64,000 bases of DNA from Alcanivorax sp. S71-1-4 (GTDB taxonomy: Bacteria > Pseudomonadota > Gammaproteobacteria > Pseudomonadales > Alcanivoracaceae). The first letter of the stretch is position 1; the number at the start of each line of letters is the position of its first letter. The translations under genes were made by a program, and so were the position numbers. Positions 35,769 to 45,338 of the stretch are shown here, piece after piece. Where the stretch lies: NCBI RefSeq assembly GCF_009846755.1, contig NZ_AQOR01000003.1:1-64000 (forward strand), read 5' to 3'. Below the pieces are notes generated by a model. It was not told the DNA's origin, made no database searches, and worked only from the letters and a program-made list of their open reading frames with translations.

Positions 35769-37303
35769 GCGAACCTGTCCGGCGGGAGCCTTTGTCCACC
35801 AGCTCGGAATGGAACTTCGACCTGATCCAGCGTTTTGACGAGGAAATTGGCCGCATCGCGCGGGACAAGTATCAACTGGATACCTTCCCGAACCAGATCG
35901 AGGTAATTTCCTCCGAACAGATGATGGACGCCTACTCGTCCGTCGGTATGCCGGTGGGCTATCACCACTGGTCGTTCGGCAAACAGTTTGTCGAAGTGGA
36001 GAACCGCTACCGTCGGGGCCAGATGGGCCTGGCCTACGAGATCGTGATCAACTCCAACCCCTGCATCGCCTACCTGATGGAAGAAAATACCATGACCATG
36101 CAGGCGCTGGTCATCGCGCACGCCTGCTACGGCCATAATTCCTTCTTCAAGGGCAACTATCTGTTCCGCACCTGGACCGACGCCTCGGCCATCATTGATT
36201 ACCTGGTCTTTGCCCGCCATTACATTGCCCAGTGCGAAGAGCGCCATGGCGTCGAAGAAGTCGAGCGCGTCCTGGATTCCTGCCATGCGCTGATGAACTA
36301 CGGCGTAGACCGTTACAAGCGCCCCTACCCCATCTCTGCCGCCACGGAAGCGCAGCGCCAGCAGGAACGTGAGACGCTGTTGCAACAGCAGGTCTCCGAA
36401 CTGTGGAAAACGTTTCCCGAAATGCAGCCCGGCATCCGGCGCCGAAAGCAGGCCCAGCGCTATCCGGCCGAGCCGCAGGAAAACCTGCTTTACTTCATTG
36501 AGAAGAACGCACCGCTGCTGGAGCCATGGCAACGCGAGATCGTCCGCATCGTGCGCAAGATGGCGCAGTATTTCTATCCGCAGCGGCAGACCAAGGTCAT
36601 GAACGAAGGCTGGGCCACCTTCTGGCACTACACCCTGCTCAACGATCTGTACGATGAAGGCCTGATTACCGAAGGCGCCATGCTGGAATTCCTGCAAAGC
36701 CACTCACAGGTGGTGTACCAGCCGCCCTTCGACAGCCAGTGGTACAGCGGCATCAACCCGTACGCGCTCGGTTTCGCCATGTTCCGCGATATCCGCCGTA
36801 TCTGCGAGGCCCCCACCGAGGAAGACCGGCGCTGGTTCCCCGACATCGCCGGCAGCGACTGGCTGAAGACACTCAAGTTCGCCATGCAGAGCTTCAAGGA
36901 TGAGAGTTTTATTCAGCAGTTTCTCTCGCCCAGAGTGATCCGCGACATGAAACTGTTCGCCGTGCTGGATGACGACCATGAAGATCATCTTGAAATCCGC
37001 GCCATCCACGATGACGCAGGCTACCAGACCGTGCGGCAACTGCTCTCCGAGCAATACAACCTGAGCATCCATGAGCCGAATATCCAGGTCTTTGATGCCG
37101 ACATCCGTGGCGACCGTTCCCTTACCCTGCAACACATCCGGCAGGATCGCCGCCCACTGGCCCGCGACCGCGCCCACGATGTGATGCGCCACCTGTATCG
37201 GTTATGGCAGTTCGACGTGCACCTGGAAAGCATTGAGGACGGGCGCGTGGTGGAACGGCTCTCCATCCCGCCCAAAGAGGACAGCGCCCCCCAGGAGCAG
37301 TAG
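35765..37303 (+). CDS. SpoVR family protein (YcgB)
   Basis: The 512-aa protein belongs to the SpoVR/YcgB family, regularly found with PrkA and YeaH; the biochemical role is unknown. Conserved His/Glu-rich motifs are visible: [26 protein letters not shown] and [11 protein letters not shown], which resemble metal-binding sites. The start is GTG at 35765 in GTGAGC, overlapping the yeaH stop. The stop TAG (37301-37303) is contributed by copy 3 of the REPIN-like element that begins at 37300, so the native C-terminus may have been altered. Confidence 0.94.
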   Translation: MSEPVRREPLSTSSEWNFDLIQRFDEEIGRIARDKYQLDTFPNQIEVISSEQMMDAYSSVGMPVGYHHWSFGKQFVEVENRYRRGQMGLAYEIVINSNPCIAYLMEENTMTMQALVIAHACYGHNSFFKGNYLFRTWTDASAIIDYLVFARHYIAQCEERHGVEEVERVLDSCHALMNYGVDRYKRPYPISAATEAQRQQERETLLQQQVSELWKTFPEMQPGIRRRKQAQRYPAEPQENLLYFIEKNAPLLEPWQREIVRIVRKMAQYFYPQRQTKVMNEGWATFWHYTLLNDLYDEGLITEGAMLEFLQSHSQVVYQPPFDSQWYSGINPYALGFAMFRDIRRICEAPTEEDRRWFPDIAGSDWLKTLKFAMQSFKDESFIQQFLSPRVIRDMKLFAVLDDDHEDHLEIRAIHDDAGYQTVRQLLSEQYNLSIHEPNIQVFDADIRGDRSLTLQHIRQDRRPLARDRAHDVMRHLYRLWQFDVHLESIEDGRVVERLSIPPKEDSAPQEQ

Positions 37304-37468
37304 GGTGGGTAGAGCCAAAGGCGAAACCCACCGAGACCATGCCGCACACTGCTCCCACAAAACCATCGAAACTACCTACTTCCGAGGCAAGGTAGTTTCG
37401 ATGGTTTTGCGGGAGTGATTAACGGGCATGGACGTGGTGGGTTTCGCCGTTGGCTCTACCCACCCTAC
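37300..37468. repeat. REPIN/BIME-like element, copy 3 (169 bp)
   Basis: Terminal 16-bp inverted repeats GTAGGGTGGGTAGAGC match copies 1 and 2. The inner hairpin is the best preserved of the three (CATCGAAACTACCT with AGGTAGTTTCGATG). It is in the same orientation as copy 1. It supplies the spoVR stop codon and separates spoVR from the convergent monooxygenase gene 15 bp further on. Confidence 0.9.
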
Positions 37469-37482
37469 GGCACTGAACAGAT

Positions 37483-38457
37483 TTAAAGCAGCGTGCTCAG
37501 CCGCTCGCGGATCACTTGCTGGCAATCCGAGATGATCTGCTGCACCAGTTCCTCGCAGGACGGAATGCTGTGGATCAGGCCCTGCACCATGCCGGACGTC
37601 CAGATACCGTAATCCACGTCGCCTTCGCTGAGCGCCACCTTGCCACGGGTACCGGCCACCATGTCGCGGATCATCTCGAAATCCAGATCCTTGCCGGCTT
37701 CCTGCTCGATCTCGCGCACTTTCACCGCCACCGCATTCCTGTGCACGCGCGCGGTGTTGCGCAGCGGCCGGAAGATCAGCGCGGTATCCAGCTCGGACGC
37801 GGCGACGATGGCCTGCTTGATGTTGTCATGGATCGGCGCTTCTTTCGTGGCCATAAAGCGCGTTCCCATGTTGATGCCGTCCGCCCCCAGCGCAAGGCAC
37901 GCCGCCATCTGCGCGCCGGTACCAATCCCGCCCGACGCCAGCATCGGAATCTTCAGCTTCGCCGCCGCCGCCGGCAGCAACACCAGATTGGGAATATCGT
38001 CTTCGCCCGGATGACCGGCGCACTCGAACCCGTCCACACTCACTGCGGCCACGCCAATGCTTTCCGCTTTCAGCGCATGACGCACGGATGTGCACTTGTG
38101 CACCACCTGCACACCGTATTCCTTGAACAGCGGCATGAACGGCTCCGGATTGCGGCCCGCCGTTTCCACCACCTTGATACCGGCCTCGCAGGCCACGCGG
38201 GCGTATTCTTCATACGGCACGGGCTTGATGGTCGGCAGGATGGTCAGGTTGACCCCGAAAGGCTGGTCGGTCATTTCCCGGCAGCGGCGAATCTCGCGCT
38301 CCAGGTCTTCCGGCGTCGGCTGCGTCAGCGCGGTGATGATGCCCAGCGCACCGGCGTTGGAGACCGCCGCCGCCAGTTCGGCATAGCCGACGTTCTGCAT
38401 GCCGCCCTGTACGATCGGATAGCGGGTGCCCAGCAGTTCGGTGATTCTCGTTTTCAT
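37483..38457 (-). CDS. Nitronate monooxygenase family protein
   Basis: This is an FMN-dependent TIM-barrel enzyme of the 2-nitropropane dioxygenase/NMO family, which oxidises alkyl nitronates; several members instead act as enoyl reductases. The 324-aa protein has YPIVQGGMQNVGYAELAAAV, NAGALGIIT, GVNLTILP, VSVDGFECAGHPGE (active-site His) and ASGGIGTGAQMAACLALGADG (FMN phosphate). Its start is at 38457. It stands alone, convergent with spoVR, and the substrate is not predictable. Confidence 0.92.
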   Translation of the reverse strand: MKTRITELLGTRYPIVQGGMQNVGYAELAAAVSNAGALGIITALTQPTPEDLEREIRRCREMTDQPFGVNLTILPTIKPVPYEEYARVACEAGIKVVETAGRNPEPFMPLFKEYGVQVVHKCTSVRHALKAESIGVAAVSVDGFECAGHPGEDDIPNLVLLPAAAAKLKIPMLASGGIGTGAQMAACLALGADGINMGTRFMATKEAPIHDNIKQAIVAASELDTALIFRPLRNTARVHRNAVAVKVREIEQEAGKDLDFEMIRDMVAGTRGKVALSEGDVDYGIWTSGMVQGLIHSIPSCEELVQQIISDCQQVIRERLSTLL

Positions 38458-38569
38458 GCGTCAGTGCTCCTGTTGCTGCGTCACGGGACTACAATCCCGG
38501 GACTACAGCATGCCGGCCAATGCAGGGGCAATGGCCGGATGACTCACACGCATAGGCCAGAATGTCTGT

Positions 38570-39460
38570 TCACGGCTCCACCACCGGCGCACGACGCATG
38601 CCACGGCGATCCCCGTACAGATACGCCCCCAGCGCCACCACGATCAGCCCTGCGCCGACCAGCATGGACAGCGCCGGCTGCTCGCCGTTGAGCCACATGC
38701 CCAGCCCCAGCGCCAGCACCGGTGTCATCAGCGTAATCAGCGCCACCGTGGCCGCCGGCAAACGCGACAGCACCAGGTAGTAACACAGGAACCCCAGCAA
38801 CGAGCCGAACAGCGACAGATACAGCACCGCCCACAGGCCACGCGCCGTCAGCGGGACCGCTGTCGGTTCACCGCTGAGCAGCCACATGACCACAAAACAG
38901 GGCAGGCTCAGGATCAGCGCGCCGAGCGTCTGGTTCAGCGGCGGCTGCCCCGCCGCCGCCCGCTGCACGGCAATGGCACTGCCGCAAAACAGGCACACGC
39001 CACCAAACAGCATCAGCACCGCCACCAGCCGGCCACCGCCCACCAGCGCGTCGCTGAAAATCACCGCCAGCCCGATCACCCCGATCACGCAGCCGGCCCA
39101 GTGCCAGCCACGCAGGCGCACCGAGCCCGGCAGGCATTGCAGCATCAGCCCGGACAGCAGCGGCGCCAGCCCGTACATCACCGACATCAGCCCCGAGGGC
39201 ACACTCGCGGACGCGCGATAGGTCAGCGCCATGGCGCCGAACACCCCCGGCACGGCCGCGAGGTACCCCAGCAGCGCACGCCGGTGCCAGCGCATGCGGC
39301 CCCCGCTGCACCAGAGCAGCAGAATGCCCAGGGCAGTCGCGATCAGCATGCGCAGCATCAGGCTGCCGGCGGCGGCGCCGCCTTCGGCGCTCCATTTGAT
39401 TGCCAGGGGTGTGGTGGCCCAGACGAGCACCACGGTGAAATAAGCCAGGCCGGTCGACAT
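38570..39460 (-). CDS. EamA/DMT-family transporter
   Basis: The 296-aa protein has ten predicted membrane helices in two EamA repeats and a typical N-terminus (FTVVLVWATTPLAIKWS). It is an inner-membrane exporter of unknown substrate. The ATG at 39460 is chosen over a codon ten residues upstream because AGGAA lies before it and the transmembrane start fits. It is followed by a 112-bp gap to the NMO gene. Confidence 0.9.
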   Translation of the reverse strand: MSTGLAYFTVVLVWATTPLAIKWSAEGGAAAGSLMLRMLIATALGILLLWCSGGRMRWHRRALLGYLAAVPGVFGAMALTYRASASVPSGLMSVMYGLAPLLSGLMLQCLPGSVRLRGWHWAGCVIGVIGLAVIFSDALVGGGRLVAVLMLFGGVCLFCGSAIAVQRAAAGQPPLNQTLGALILSLPCFVVMWLLSGEPTAVPLTARGLWAVLYLSLFGSLLGFLCYYLVLSRLPAATVALITLMTPVLALGLGMWLNGEQPALSMLVGAGLIVVALGAYLYGDRRGMRRAPVVEP

Positions 39461-39514
39461 AGAGATGTTCCTGTAACGGCGAAAGGACAATGAAATGTCC
39501 CGACCCGTATAACG

Positions 39515-39549
39515 AAAAAAGCCGCAGGGTCGGAACGACGCTGCGGCTT
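39515..39549 (-). terminator. Rho-independent terminator on the minus strand
   Basis: AAGCCGCAG (39519-39527) pairs with CTGCGGCTT (39541-39549); read on the minus strand the stem is followed by six U (39515-39520). It is placed 18 bp beyond the stop of a 45-codon minus-strand reading frame and upstream of the EamA gene, so it should end transcription from that small gene. Confidence 0.75.
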
Positions 39550-39566
39550 CTGATTGACGGGATGCG

Positions 39567-39704
39567 TTAACCGGATCGCAGCAGGGGCTTGCGCCAGGCG
39601 CGTGCCACGCGCACCGGCATGCCGACCGCCACGCGCGCGCGCACCGCCACGGCCTTGGCCGGGGCAGCGTGTGCAGTTTGCGGTTTGCGGGCTAACGTCA
39701 TCAT
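39567..39704 (-). CDS. Candidate small basic protein (45 aa)
   Basis: The reading frame starts with two ATG codons (39704) and encodes a very basic Ala/Arg/Val-rich peptide (MMTLARKPQTAHAAPAKAV at the start, RAWRKPLLRSG at the end) with no recognised family. Evidence for a transcript is positional: it diverges from cca and a Rho-independent terminator in the right orientation follows 18 bp after the stop. No ribosome-binding site is obvious. It could instead be a small RNA. Confidence 0.45.
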   Translation of the reverse strand: MMTLARKPQTAHAAPAKAVAVRARVAVGMPVRVARAWRKPLLRSG

Positions 39705-39716
39705 GCGAACATGATG
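39699..39716. promoter_or_regulatory. Palindrome in the cca divergent region
   Basis: CATCATGCGAACATGATG is a perfect 7-bp inverted repeat with a 4-nt loop. It overlaps the start codons of the small minus-strand frame and lies 31 bp upstream of cca. It could be an operator or a hairpin blocking the small gene's start. Confidence 0.4.
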
Positions 39717-39746
39717 CGCAGATGAGCGTCCGGGTGCAATCACACA

Positions 39747-40991
39747 ATGCAGCAGCAACAGGTTTTTCTGGTCGGTGGCGCAGTGCGCGATGACATGCTC
39801 GGCCTCGCGGTCCATGAACGGGACTGGGTCGTGGTCGGGAGCACACCGGAAGAGATGGTGAACAGGGGATTCCGGCCGGTGGGTCGCGACTTCCCGGTGT
39901 TCCTGCATCCCAGGACCGGCGAGGAATACGCTCTGGCGCGTACCGAACGCAAGGCCGGCGTCGGCTACCACGGCTTTACCTTCAATGCCTCGCCCGAGGT
40001 GACACTGGAAGAAGACCTCGCGCGCCGCGACCTGACCATCAATGCCATGGCCCGCGCACAGGGCGGCCGGCTGATCGACCCCTACCACGGCCAGCGTGAT
40101 CTCAAGGCCCGCCGCCTGCGCCACGTCTCCGACGCGTTCGCCGAAGACCCGCTGCGGGTGCTGCGCGTGGCCCGCTTCGCCGCCCGTTTCCACTGGCTCG
40201 GTTTTACCATCGCCGACGAGACGCTGGGACTGATGCGCCAGCTGAGCACCCCGGAAGAGCTGCTCGCTCTGTCACCGGAACGTATCTGGAAAGAAACAGA
40301 AAAGGCACTGAACGAACGCGACCCGCAGGTGTATTTTCAGACACTGGAAGCCTGTGGCGCGCTGGCGGTGATTTTCCCCGAGCTGGCCGCCCTGCGCGGC
40401 GTGCCGCAACCGGCCGCCCACCACCCGGAAGTGGACACCCTGATTCATCAGTACCTGGCGCTGGCGCAGGCGGCCCGCATGGACCTGCCCGGCCTGGCAC
40501 GCTTTGCCGTGCTGGTGCATGACCTGGGCAAGGGCGACACACCGCCGGCCGAGTGGCCCCGCCATATCGCCCATGAAGCACGCGGCGGCACGCCGGTGAG
40601 CCGGCTGTGTGCCAGATTGAAAGTGCCGGCCGAGTTCCGCGAGCTGGGCCTGCTGACCGCGACCTGGCACACGCATTGCCACCGCGCACTGGCACTTCGC
40701 CCCGGCACGGTCTGGAAACTGCTGCGGGCACTGGACTACCCGCGCCGCCCGGAACGCCTGCGGCTGTTTGTGGCGGCCTGCGAAGCCGACGCGCGCGGTC
40801 GCGAGGGCTTTGCCGAGCGCGACTATCCGCAGGCGGCCTACCTGCTCGGCGCGGCAGCCGCCAGCGACAGCGTGGACGTCCAGGCACTGCGGGATCAGGG
40901 CTTTGAAGGCAAGGCACTGGGCGAAGCCATTGAGCATGCCCGCATCAAGGCCATCGAGGAGTATCGGAGACAATGGCAAAAGTCGCACTGA
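39747..40991 (+). CDS. cca: Multifunctional CCA-adding enzyme
   Basis: This enzyme adds or repairs the 3' CCA of tRNAs; the HD domain adds phosphohydrolase activities. The 414-aa class II nucleotidyltransferase has [34 protein letters not shown] and [16 protein letters not shown], and a C-terminal HD domain ([12 protein letters not shown]). The full gammaproteobacterial length indicates the multifunctional form. It overlaps folM by 19 bp. Confidence 0.95.
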   Translation: MQQQQVFLVGGAVRDDMLGLAVHERDWVVVGSTPEEMVNRGFRPVGRDFPVFLHPRTGEEYALARTERKAGVGYHGFTFNASPEVTLEEDLARRDLTINAMARAQGGRLIDPYHGQRDLKARRLRHVSDAFAEDPLRVLRVARFAARFHWLGFTIADETLGLMRQLSTPEELLALSPERIWKETEKALNERDPQVYFQTLEACGALAVIFPELAALRGVPQPAAHHPEVDTLIHQYLALAQAARMDLPGLARFAVLVHDLGKGDTPPAEWPRHIAHEARGGTPVSRLCARLKVPAEFRELGLLTATWHTHCHRALALRPGTVWKLLRALDYPRRPERLRLFVAACEADARGREGFAERDYPQAAYLLGAAAASDSVDVQALRDQGFEGKALGEAIEHARIKAIEEYRRQWQKSH

Positions 40992-41707
40992 TCACGGGCG
41001 CGGCACGGCGCATCGGCGCGGAAATTACGCGCACCCTGCACCAGCATGGTTTTCACGTCATCATCCACTGCCGCCGCAGCACCACCGACGCCGCCGACCT
41101 GGCGGTGGAGCTGAACCGGTTGCGCCCGGATTCCGCCCGCGTCCTCAGCGCCAACCTCAACGACCCGGCCGCCGTGCGCGAGCTCGGCGCCGCCGCCCAG
41201 AGCCAATGGGGCCATGTGGATGTGCTGGTCAACAACGCCTCGAGCTTTTATCCCACGCCACTGGACAGTGCGACCGATGACGACTGGGACGCACTGCTGC
41301 ACAGCAACCTGCGCGCGCCCTTCATTCTGATACAGACCCTGGCCGAGACCCTGCGTGCACAGCGTGGCGCCGTGGTCAATCTGATCGACGTTTACGCCGA
41401 AAAACCGCTGGCCGGACACTCGCTTTATTGCATCGCCAAAGCCGGCCTGGCCACGCTGACGCGTTCACTGGCGCGGGAACTGGGGCCGCATGTACGCATC
41501 AACGGCATCTCGCCCGGCCCGATCCTGTGGCCGGAAGCCGGCCAGGGCAATCAGCAGGACATTCTGGACGCCACAGCGCTCGGTCGCTGCGGCACCCCGG
41601 CAGACATCGCCGGTGCCGTGGCCTGGCTGGCGCTGGATGCCCCCTATGTCACCGGGCAGATTCTGGCCGTGGACGGCGGACGCTCGCTGGCGTTTCAGGG
41701 CGGCTAG
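40973..41707 (+). CDS. folM: Dihydromonapterin reductase FolM (pteridine reductase)
   Basis: FolM is an NADPH-dependent short-chain reductase making tetrahydromonapterin and contributing to folate reduction. The 244-aa protein has the NADP motif [12 protein letters not shown], the catalytic YCIAK (Tyr-Lys) and ISPGPILWP, and ends [11 protein letters not shown], all typical. GGAGACA precedes the ATG, which lies within the end of cca. A frameshifted copy of its last about 37 codons lies at 46490-46601 on the opposite strand. Confidence 0.94.
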   Translation: MAKVALITGAARRIGAEITRTLHQHGFHVIIHCRRSTTDAADLAVELNRLRPDSARVLSANLNDPAAVRELGAAAQSQWGHVDVLVNNASSFYPTPLDSATDDDWDALLHSNLRAPFILIQTLAETLRAQRGAVVNLIDVYAEKPLAGHSLYCIAKAGLATLTRSLARELGPHVRINGISPGPILWPEAGQGNQQDILDATALGRCGTPADIAGAVAWLALDAPYVTGQILAVDGGRSLAFQGG

Positions 41708-41861
41708 CCCAACGCCCTCGGGCCTCTGCAGATGCATCAACTGTCGTCGGCACACCGCCCTTTCACACGTCGAGCCCCCTCTCTTGCGGTATGTGGATAG
41801 CGCCAGCGAGACCGCCCCCCTATAAACCACAGCCACTATCAGCTTTGGGGGCATACACATC

Positions 41862-42827
41862 ATGACAACCATCCAGCCTCGCACCACGAGGTTCAGCGCA
41901 ACACTATTGGGCATCACTTTAGGCGCCACATTGACCGCCTGTGGTGGCGGCAGTGGCAGCCACGGCGGCGGTGGCGGCGACGAGGCCACACTTCCACTGA
42001 GCACGGAGAACCGCGCCCTGGCATTCAGGTCCGTGACCCTGGATCTCTGGAGCACGCTGAATATCGCGCATTTTATCCCCGACGGGGCCTTCGGCTGGCT
42101 GGCAGACCAGTGCGACGAGCACAGCGATCTGCAAGAGCCTGATGAAAATTCACGCACCGTCAGCTTCACGCAATGCGCGATCACCGACGGCAACGAGACC
42201 CCCACACGGACCGACTATACCGCGGCCCTGGTGGACGGCATGCTCTCACAACACTACGACAGCGAATCCGGCCTCAGGACAGACACGTTCTCCCGATACG
42301 CGTCCAGAAACCTCGGTTCCTATGAAGAAATGGAAGAGGCAGGCGGCCCGGTGTTCTACCATCAGGGCTGGGACACACTGTTCGAAGCAGAAGGCAGTGT
42401 CACCCAGGCCAACGACCGCACGCACTTTTCCATTGAGCAGGCTGCCTTGCGGTACCTGGATACCACCACGCAGATCGATGCCGGTGTGGAGCTTGAAGGC
42501 GACTACACGCTCCAGGAATACCTTATCAGCGACTTTCACCTGGACAGCAGCGACGTCCTGATCCTGATGATCAACCAGTTCGACACGGCCGGCCATGTGG
42601 TACGCCGGGTGGGCGATGACCTGCTGGCACTCGAATTCACCACCGTCACGGCGCTGGAACGCACGATCACGAGCCATCCCTGCTTCACCCATGGCGAGTT
42701 GCACATGACCGATGGCCATGGCAACGCCCTGAACATCCTGTTCTCCAACAATGAAGTGACCTTCATGCTGAACGGTGTCGCGGACACCATCACATGCGAG
42801 ACCTTTGCCAACGAGATGGCACTTTAA
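41862..42827 (+). CDS. Array lipoprotein 1 (subfamily A)
   Basis: No known family is recognised. The 321-aa protein has a lipoprotein signal with lipobox LTAC (Cys27) and Gly at +2, predicting the outer membrane, then a Gly/Ser/His linker. It shares four structural cysteines with six neighbours: the first pair at ADQC and FTQC, the second at HPC and ITC. The C-terminal motif is HGELHMTDGHGN then FSNNEVTFMLNGV. It is closest to the gene at 44218 (SDLQEPD versus SDLQEQD). GGGGG lies 10 nt before the ATG. Composition is acidic. Confidence 0.88.
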   Translation: MTTIQPRTTRFSATLLGITLGATLTACGGGSGSHGGGGGDEATLPLSTENRALAFRSVTLDLWSTLNIAHFIPDGAFGWLADQCDEHSDLQEPDENSRTVSFTQCAITDGNETPTRTDYTAALVDGMLSQHYDSESGLRTDTFSRYASRNLGSYEEMEEAGGPVFYHQGWDTLFEAEGSVTQANDRTHFSIEQAALRYLDTTTQIDAGVELEGDYTLQEYLISDFHLDSSDVLILMINQFDTAGHVVRRVGDDLLALEFTTVTALERTITSHPCFTHGELHMTDGHGNALNILFSNNEVTFMLNGVADTITCETFANEMAL

Positions 42828-42843
42828 GTCTCCGCCAGCGTGC

Positions 42844-42872
42844 CCCGGATCAGAACGCCTGTTCTGACCGGG
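42844..42872. terminator. Hairpin after array lipoprotein 1
   Basis: CCCGG-a-TCAGAAC (42844-42856) pairs with GTTCTGA-CCGGG (42861-42872) around a GCCT loop. It begins 17 bp after the stop. It has no U-tract, so is either a weak terminator or a 3' stabilising structure. Confidence 0.5.
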
Positions 42873-42984
42873 CCACACCGGCATCAGCGCCTGCCAGCCG
42901 GATGACGACCCGGTGCCTGCAGATCAGACAGAAAAAAATCCCGTACAGACCAGACTGCATTTTATTTTTTGGGGGTATCACACC

Positions 42985-43977
42985 ATGACATCACGGCATA
43001 ATGATGCAATCATTCTTCACCCTGCGCTGCTCAGCGTCCTGGTGGCTGCCAGCCTGACCGCCTGCGGCGGTGGAAACAGCCGTCATAACGGCGGCGGCAG
43101 CGACATCCCGACACTGCCCCTTACCGAAGAAAACCGGTTTCAGGCGATCGGCAGTTTCCTCTCCATATTTCCAGCACAGCTCGATATGCTGAATGTCATT
43201 GCGGAGGACGCGATCGACGCCAGCGGCTGGCCTTTCACCGTCTGCGACCCTTCGTCCTACACGGTCACGGAAACGCCAACGTCTGCCTCCGTGACCTATC
43301 ACCATTGCTCATCAAGCAATACGGAAGAAGAGCTCGAGAGCAGCAGCCCCTGGCGTGCGCAATCTGCCTTGTCGGTCCATGGCACGGCAGCCTTGCCGAA
43401 CCTCCACGCCGGCATGCCGGACGCTGCCTTTGATACATTTCAGGTGCACTCCTCCAGCACCTACGAGGAATGGCTGCTCCCCGTGAACGGCACGCCACTG
43501 CCTGACGCGGACTACCTGGAAGAACAGGCACTGACATTCACCGTTGACGGCAACTTTGTCTACGACAGCACTGCGCCGAGCATCACCTCGGACTTTCTCA
43601 CCGTCAGCTACAGCCAGACCGGGCGCAGCCTCGAACAAGGGGAAGTCGTCGACAGCCTGGATCAACAGCTCCAGTACACGCTCCGCGACATGCTGTTCAC
43701 ACCCACCGCCTTCCAGATGTCGCTTACGCTCCACGAAGGCCATGGCGACCTGACCACCGATATCGTCATGCAACAGATCATGCCCTACATAACCGATCCC
43801 GGCGCCTGCCTGAGGATGGGGGAGCTGCAGTGGACCGACACCGAGGGCAATGTCATGGGCGTGCTCTTCAGCGGCCCCCAGGACGTCACCATCACATTTA
43901 ATGGCAACGCCACTACCTACCCCTGTGCGGAATACATGACCGCCGTTGCTCCGTACATCATCAAGGCAGGTCTCTGA
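42985..43977 (+). CDS. Array lipoprotein 2 (subfamily B)
   Basis: The 330-aa protein has a lipobox LTAC (Cys27), Gly at +2, and a Gly/Asn/His linker, then LPLTEENRFQAIGSF. It carries the family's cysteines (VCDPSSY, YHHC; ACLRMG, YPC) and the C-terminal motif GELQWTDTEGN then FSGPQDVTI. It pairs with the gene at 48016: CDPSSY, STYEEW/GLYEEW and APSIT are shared. ATG 42985 is chosen over a longer frame: GGGGG after a T-run lies 9 nt upstream. Function unknown. Confidence 0.88.
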   Translation: MTSRHNDAIILHPALLSVLVAASLTACGGGNSRHNGGGSDIPTLPLTEENRFQAIGSFLSIFPAQLDMLNVIAEDAIDASGWPFTVCDPSSYTVTETPTSASVTYHHCSSSNTEEELESSSPWRAQSALSVHGTAALPNLHAGMPDAAFDTFQVHSSSTYEEWLLPVNGTPLPDADYLEEQALTFTVDGNFVYDSTAPSITSDFLTVSYSQTGRSLEQGEVVDSLDQQLQYTLRDMLFTPTAFQMSLTLHEGHGDLTTDIVMQQIMPYITDPGACLRMGELQWTDTEGNVMGVLFSGPQDVTITFNGNATTYPCAEYMTAVAPYIIKAGL

Positions 43978-43988
43978 GCCTCTCCCTC

Positions 43989-44020
43989 GCGCAGCAGCGG
44001 CGGCAGCGCGGCTGCTGCGC
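43989..44020. terminator. Hairpin after array lipoprotein 2
   Basis: GCGCAGCAGC (43989-43998) and GCTGCTGCGC (44011-44020) form a perfect 10-bp stem 12 bp after the stop. The rest of the 240-bp gap to the convergent lipoprotein gene contains nothing I can support. Confidence 0.5.
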
Positions 44021-44217
44021 GGCTTCAACAAAGCCCGTGCTGTGTATCACAGGAAAATCACGGCTCTGGATGGCAAGCACTCAGCGGCAGGGATGGGCGA
44101 AGCCGGATAAAGTGCCGTTTCAGACTCCCTGATCCGGTCGCGAGCGCCCGCCATCCATGACCAGGTAGCCCGCTGACGTACACGCTGCACCCATTACGGG
44201 CACTGTAACAGACAGGC

Positions 44218-45189
44218 TCAGAGGGGCGGGTCGTTTATATCCAGCTCTGCTGCGAACGCAGCACAACTCATGGTGGAGGCCACGCCATTCAGCGTTAAGG
44301 TAACCTCATTCCCGGAAAAGTAAGCGGAAAGAGCGTTGTTCTGGTTGTCCGTCAGCAGCAGTTCACCACTTTCGAAGCAAGGGCGGCTGCTGCTGGTGCT
44401 GACCAGCGGAGTGGCAATGATAAAATCAAGCGACAGGATGTCGTCTGCAATGTAATGAATGACGTGCCCCTGGCCGTTGAACGTGTTGTTGCTGCTGGTG
44501 ATGTGGCTGCTGCTTTCCAGTTGGAAATCGGCCAGTCGGAACTCAGCGTCATTGTTCTCGCCTTCGGAGCCACTATTGTTGGTGTAATGGTAGTTGTCAA
44601 TGAAGACCAGATGGGCCTGATCTGCCGAAAAGTATCTTTGATCAGTGGAAAAGGTAAAGTCCCCGTCGGTGCGAGCACCATACTGCCATTCTTCATGGTA
44701 TGAGATGTCGTCCTGATCGAATTCCTGATAGATACCCGTTTCCAGGAACGAGAAGTTGCTGGAATGTGTGATCACATGTTGCAGTGTTTCATCGTCTTGC
44801 CACGTCATTGAGCCGTTGACAATCAGCGTGTTCCGGTCAGCCCATGTGCTTCCGTTGTTCTCTGACTCCTGTCTGCATTCGGTAAAAGTGATGCTGCGTG
44901 ATGTGGTGTCCTGCTCTTGCAGATCACTGGTGTCAGGGCATCGTGTTGCAAGCCAGTCGAAGGCGTCCGCGGCGACATAGCGTTGCATGTTCAGGGCATG
45001 CCATAGATCGTGCGTGACTGACTTGATGGCCTGGAACTGGGTGTCGGCGCTTAGCGGGAGTGCGGCGGAGGATGAGCCGTTGCCGCCGCTGCTGCTGCCG
45101 CCACAGGCGGCCAGGGAAATGGCCAGGCCAGTGCCCATGAGTGTGCCGAGAGCACGGCGAGCGTGCAGTGTGTTGTTGATGCTTGACAT
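44218..45189 (-). CDS. Array lipoprotein 3 (subfamily A)
   Basis: The 323-aa protein has lipobox LAAC (Cys29), +2 Gly and a Gly/Ser linker. The mature start LPLSADTQFQAIKSV, the cysteines (ATRC, FTEC; RPC, MSC) and the C-terminal GELLLTDNQNN then FSGNEVTLTLNGV match the array family, with array lipoprotein 1 the nearest paralogue. The leader is GGGG 8 nt before the ATG, preceded by AAAAGCCACAT. It looks less GC-rich than the housekeeping genes. It is convergent with lipoprotein 2. Confidence 0.88.
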   Translation of the reverse strand: MSSINNTLHARRALGTLMGTGLAISLAACGGSSSGGNGSSSAALPLSADTQFQAIKSVTHDLWHALNMQRYVAADAFDWLATRCPDTSDLQEQDTTSRSITFTECRQESENNGSTWADRNTLIVNGSMTWQDDETLQHVITHSSNFSFLETGIYQEFDQDDISYHEEWQYGARTDGDFTFSTDQRYFSADQAHLVFIDNYHYTNNSGSEGENNDAEFRLADFQLESSSHITSSNNTFNGQGHVIHYIADDILSLDFIIATPLVSTSSSRPCFESGELLLTDNQNNALSAYFSGNEVTLTLNGVASTMSCAAFAAELDINDPPL

Positions 45190-45282
45190 ATGAAATTCCC
45201 CGAAAAATAGATGTGGCTTTTATGTGTTTTTGTGCCATCCGTTTGAGGTAAAACGGCCTGATATGTCATCAGGGAAGGCAGG

Positions 45283-45322
45283 AAAAAAAGGGGGCTGCCC
45301 GGCGCTTGATGGAGCCGGGCAG
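45283..45322 (-). terminator. Rho-independent terminator after array lipoprotein 4
   Basis: On the minus strand CTGCCCGGC, a 10-nt loop and GCCGGGCAG (45295-45322) are followed by a C-run and a U-run (45283-45289). It begins about 16 bp after the stop of the gene at 45339 and separates it from lipoprotein 3, so the two are separate transcription units. Confidence 0.85.
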
Positions 45323-45338
45323 GCCGCGGGCTCTCGGA

